A DNA stretch of 9,144 nt, taken from the NCBI GenBank assembly GCA_964537075.1, contig CAZIBB010000036.1, positions 1 through 9,144 on the forward strand, read 5' to 3'. Each line of letters begins with the position of its first letter. The first letter of the stretch is position 1. A model generated the notes under the pieces. That model did no database searches. It was not told where the DNA came from and worked only from the letters and a program-made list of their open reading frames with translations. The DNA comes from CAYTED01 sp964537075. Its GTDB lineage: Bacteria > Patescibacteriota > Minisyncoccia > Moranbacterales > UBA1568. Positions 6,595 through 9,144 of this stretch are shown in pieces. Position numbers and translations under genes: made by a program.

Positions 6595-6623
6595 TTCTCA
6601 TTGAATTGAACAATACGTATAAA
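6595..6623 (+). promoter_or_regulatory. candidate promoter of the phosphoglycerol transferase gene
   Basis: TTCTCA (6595-6600, four of six matches to the -35 consensus) is followed after 17 nt by TATAAA (6618-6623). The leader to the GTG at 6706 would be about 75 nt. A second -10-like TATATT lies at 6647-6652. The region is AT-rich, so chance matches are likely. Confidence 0.25.
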
Positions 6624-6705
6624 TTCGTAAGATCAATATCCTTCGTTATATTTTGAGAAGCGGTTCTAATGGTTCCTGCGGGGTAATTTTTTATAAAGAG
6701 TCGAA

Positions 6706-8571
6706 GTGTCATTTATCATTGCCTCTGTTTCCTTCATTACTGGGAGTCTTTATTTTTATAGAAAATCGCAATTTTCTATAAAAAGTTTTTTTGTCTTTAT
6801 AATATTGTTTCTCATAACAATTTTATTGGACTCACTCTATGTGATATCTGATTATTTTACGGGTGACGGGATTACGGACGGAACTCTGTATCACATCCAA
6901 TACGGTTTGCAGGGGAGTGGATTTCTGGAATATAGGGGACTTATAGTTGGTCTGATGGGCTTTATTTTCGTTGCACTGATGTTTTTATGGCTCGTTGTTT
7001 CTAAAAAGCGTTTTGATGGAGGAAAAGAAGTGGATCATTTTCGTCTTACCATTTTTTTGATGGGAATATCACTTTTTCTGAATCCGGCTATACCAGATTT
7101 GTATCATTTGTTGGATACTTCACAGCAAAGAGATGGGATGTCGACAGAGGATTATTATAAGCAGTATGAGTTCTCTGATTTTTATAAGAAACCGATATTG
7201 AAAAAGATCGGCGAACAGAAGAATTTTGTTTTTATATATGCCGAAAGCTTTGAACAAACATATTCGAATGAGAACAATTTTCCTGGGTTGACTCCTGGGT
7301 TGGATGCGTTGTCGAAGCGGGCTGTTTCTTTTACTGATTTGCGACAATTGAAGGGGACTGGCTATACGATTGCCGGTTTTGTCGCGAGTCAATGTGGTAT
7401 TCCTTTGGTTGGTCCTACATTTGGAAATGCGATGTCCGGGATGGATAGTTATCTCCCGTCTATTTCCTGTCTTGGTGATGCTTTGTCTGATGAGGGGTAT
7501 ACGTTGGTGGATTATGGCGGGGAAGACGCATCCTTTGCGGGGAGAGATCTTTTTTTGAAACAGCATGGCTTCAAGGAGGTTTATGGGAAAAAAGAATTAT
7601 TACCACGATTGCAAGATTCCTCTTATGTGACGAATTGGGGACTTTATGATGATTCACTTTTCGAGGTGGTGTATGATGATTTTTTGAGATTATCTGATCA
7701 AGACACTTCTTTTGGGCTTTTTTTATCCACACTGGATACTCATCAGCCGAATGGCCACCTATCGAAAAGTTGTGAAGGAATCCGATATAAGGATGGTTCT
7801 GACTTGGTATTAAATGGAATCGCCTGCTCGGATCGTCTTATTGCGAAGTTTGTTCGAGATATCCTTGCCTCTCCTGATGGAAAAAATACCGTAGTAATTA
7901 TAGCTTCTGATCATCTCGCGCCACATAATCCGAGTGAGAAATCAGAAGGAGATATGATGAGAAGTAATCGGTTGATGATTATCTCGCCTGATGATATGCA
8001 GCCGGTTGAGGTGACGGTATTGGGATCGACACTGGATACGGGAGCCACGCTCTTGCCATTTATCGGTTATCAAAGTTATGGTATCGGACTAGGTAGAAAC
8101 TTGCTTGATCCATGGCAATCTGAATTCGAGAGAAAAATTATACAATCCCACATATTTCAATGGAGAGAACCTCTTTCGGTCTTTTGGAATTTCCCTACGA
8201 TTACGGATGGAATTAAAATCAATACAGAAGAAAATAGCTTGGATATCGATGGAAGAAAATTTAAAGTGCCAGCCCTCGTGAGAATATCTCAGGATTTTCA
8301 GACAAAATTGGATTTTCAATTCGGTATTGAGTTTAGTAGTAAAAAAGAAGATAAAGACCTCATTTCGCAAGCGCAAAAAATTGATAGTTGGACATCCTTT
8401 ATTCTTATCCATACCTGTGGTGAGGCGCGCAAGATGAAGAGTGATTTGAAAACAGATGCGGAATTCTGTTTGGTTGCGGGGAGAGGAAAGGAATACTCCG
8501 TTTCCCCAATTCTCGATAGTCTGCAGATACTGACGAAAGAGGATGTAATACGCTTGACCGGTTTGAAGTGA
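6706..8571 (+). CDS. MdoB/OpgB-like phosphoglycerol transferase (LTA synthase/sulfatase superfamily)
   Basis: The 621-residue protein has about four membrane helices (2-18, 27-48, 78-98, 113-128). A large extracytoplasmic alkaline-phosphatase-fold domain follows (about 170-480), then a C-terminal extension. The sequence around 173-235 closely follows E. coli MdoB/OpgB: FVFIYAESFEQTY (174-186), FPGLTPGLDAL (192-202) and LKGTGYTIAGFVASQCGIPL (215-234). Expected active-site residues are present: metal ligand E180, nucleophile T218 (by analogy with LtaS Thr300), DTHQP (344-348) and SDH (401-403). OpgB moves phosphoglycerol from phosphatidylglycerol to periplasmic glucans, and LtaS polymerises it into lipoteichoic acid. 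Either fits here, where a teichoic-acid-like operon lies nearby. Translation starts at GTG 6706, the first start after an in-frame TAA at 6694, with AAAGAG five nt upstream. A perfect AT hairpin with a T-run lies in codons 16-29. Family is confident; acceptor is unknown. Confidence 0.85.
   Translation: MSFIIASVSFITGSLYFYRKSQFSIKSFFVFIILFLITILLDSLYVISDYFTGDGITDGTLYHIQYGLQGSGFLEYRGLIVGLMGFIFVALMFLWLVVSKKRFDGGKEVDHFRLTIFLMGISLFLNPAIPDLYHLLDTSQQRDGMSTEDYYKQYEFSDFYKKPILKKIGEQKNFVFIYAESFEQTYSNENNFPGLTPGLDALSKRAVSFTDLRQLKGTGYTIAGFVASQCGIPLVGPTFGNAMSGMDSYLPSISCLGDALSDEGYTLVDYGGEDASFAGRDLFLKQHGFKEVYGKKELLPRLQDSSYVTNWGLYDDSLFEVVYDDFLRLSDQDTSFGLFLSTLDTHQPNGHLSKSCEGIRYKDGSDLVLNGIACSDRLIAKFVRDILASPDGKNTVVIIASDHLAPHNPSEKSEGDMMRSNRLMIISPDDMQPVEVTVLGSTLDTGATLLPFIGYQSYGIGLGRNLLDPWQSEFERKIIQSHIFQWREPLSVFWNFPTITDGIKINTEENSLDIDGRKFKVPALVRISQDFQTKLDFQFGIEFSSKKEDKDLISQAQKIDSWTSFILIHTCGEARKMKSDLKTDAEFCLVAGRGKEYSVSPILDSLQILTKEDVIRLTGLK
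6753..6792 (+). repeat. perfect 14-bp inverted repeat plus T7 inside the phosphoglycerol transferase gene
   Basis: TTTTTATAGAAAAT (6753-6766), loop CGCA (6767-6770) and ATTTTCTATAAAAA (6771-6784) form an exact hairpin, then G and seven T (6786-6792). Hairpin plus U-tract is the layout of an intrinsic terminator or attenuator, here only about 50-85 nt into the gene. The stem has a single G-C pair, so its stability is limited. It encodes part of the first loop and second membrane helix. Confidence 0.7.
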
Positions 8572-8603
8572 GCTATCTTTGTAGTGGATAATCTATCAGT
8601 AGT

Positions 8604-9144
8604 ATGATCATGAAATTGAAAGGGTTTCCATTGTTTTCCCTATCTTCAGGTATCGCAATTTTAGCTACGTGTTATCCGCGGGAAGTTGGATTCCTCGTCT
8701 GTATTTTTTTAGCACCTATTTTGCATCACCTTGATACTTATAAGGAAAAAAGAATTTCCGGTTTTTTGAAGATGTTTTTGTTTGGGATAAGTTTCTTTCT
8801 TCTTGTTTCTAGTTATCTTTTTTCCGCATATCCATTAGATTGGTTGAAGATTTATGATTTAGCATTAAGCTCCTTTCTCATTCTTAGTTTTTGGTTTGTT
8901 TTTGGAATTGTCGCAGGTATTTCTATGGCCTTTTGGATAGTCATTCAACTTCAATTGAATATAAAAAACAGAATGGGGGCGGCGTTTATTGGAGCTGCTT
9001 CATGGATTCTCTTGGAGTATGTTCGGGCACTAGCATTTTCATTGAATTTCTCTGATGGAAAGTCTTTCTTCGAGTCGCACTATACGTATTATTCATTGGG
9101 ATACAATATTTATAATATTCCAATTTTAAGAGAGCTCCTTCCTG
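8604..9144 (+). CDS. Lnt-like apolipoprotein N-acyltransferase, N-terminal part, cut by window end
   Basis: A frame open from 8604 to the last base gives 180 residues without a stop. It is very hydrophobic, with about five membrane helices (around 12-25, 31-45, 58-75, 90-115, 134-150). The order resembles the membrane half of Lnt, which adds the third acyl chain to lipoproteins. A GFLKMFLFGISFFL segment (55-68) corresponds to the first GxxxGxxFF-type helices. AASWILLEYVRA (140-151) corresponds to the conserved E-x-x-R helix, and SHYTYYSLGYNIYNIPILRE (164-183 by window count) to the loop before the catalytic domain. The nitrilase-like domain that would prove the family is outside the window. 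Starts are ATG at 8604 or 8610; TAA at 8589 bounds the frame and no Shine-Dalgarno is seen. It follows the phosphoglycerol transferase by 32 nt and probably shares its transcript. Confidence 0.55.
   Translation, partial: MIMKLKGFPLFSLSSGIAILATCYPREVGFLVCIFLAPILHHLDTYKEKRISGFLKMFLFGISFFLLVSSYLFSAYPLDWLKIYDLALSSFLILSFWFVFGIVAGISMAFWIVIQLQLNIKNRMGAAFIGAASWILLEYVRALAFSLNFSDGKSFFESHYTYYSLGYNIYNIPILRELLP

Noticed and set aside
7283..7303. Direct repeat CCTGGGTTG with 3-nt spacing
   Set aside because: It follows from the conserved PGLTPGL protein motif shared with MdoB, so it reflects codon use rather than a DNA element.

Overview
The window looks like a piece of a small-genome, AT-leaning bacterial chromosome that uses the standard bacterial code (TGA acts as stop, including in the ATGA gene overlaps). 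Divergent protein families, an envelope-gene cluster that mixes Gram-positive-like teichoic-acid functions with Gram-negative-like ones (MdoB/OpgB, Lnt), tight spacing and a likely leaderless gene suggest a Patescibacteria/CPR-type genome. No marker gene confirms this, so the placement is inference.

Layout. (1) 154-2080, plus strand: a membrane-linked protein carrying a complete Hint/mini-intein domain with only 12 residues after the splice site, then a 406-residue single-pass membrane protein of unknown function. A stem-loop with a T-rich tail at 2233-2266 may end this unit. (2) 5956-2221, minus strand: a three-gene operon in which each pair overlaps by four bases (ATGA). In order of transcription it holds a short-chain dehydrogenase, an IspD/TarI-like cytidylyltransferase and a 762-residue fusion of a CDP-glycerol glycerophosphotransferase-like domain with a GT2-like domain and a C-terminal membrane segment. 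Together they resemble a CDP-alditol synthase split into two proteins plus the polymer transferase that would use its product, so a teichoic-acid-like surface polymer is the best guess. (3) 5957-6107: a short divergent promoter region with an extended -10 in each direction. It also holds a strong Shine-Dalgarno sequence that no annotated gene uses. (4) 6108-6554, plus strand: a nucleoside 2-deoxyribosyltransferase-like protein, probably leaderless. (5) 6706-8571, plus strand: a clear MdoB/OpgB-type phosphoglycerol transferase with four membrane segments and an extracytoplasmic alkaline-phosphatase-fold domain. (6) 8604 to the window end, plus strand: the N-terminal membrane part of an Lnt-like apolipoprotein N-acyltransferase, cut by the window edge.

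As a whole, regions 2, 5 and 6 form an envelope-building neighbourhood: alditol-phosphate polymer synthesis, phosphoglycerol decoration and lipoprotein acylation. The most unusual items are the Hint protein with its Cys-rich flanks and tiny C-extein, and two perfect inverted repeats with 4-nt loops inside coding sequence (1852-1877 and 6753-6784). The second is followed by seven T residues about 80 bases into the phosphoglycerol transferase gene, which gives it the layout of an intragenic attenuator.
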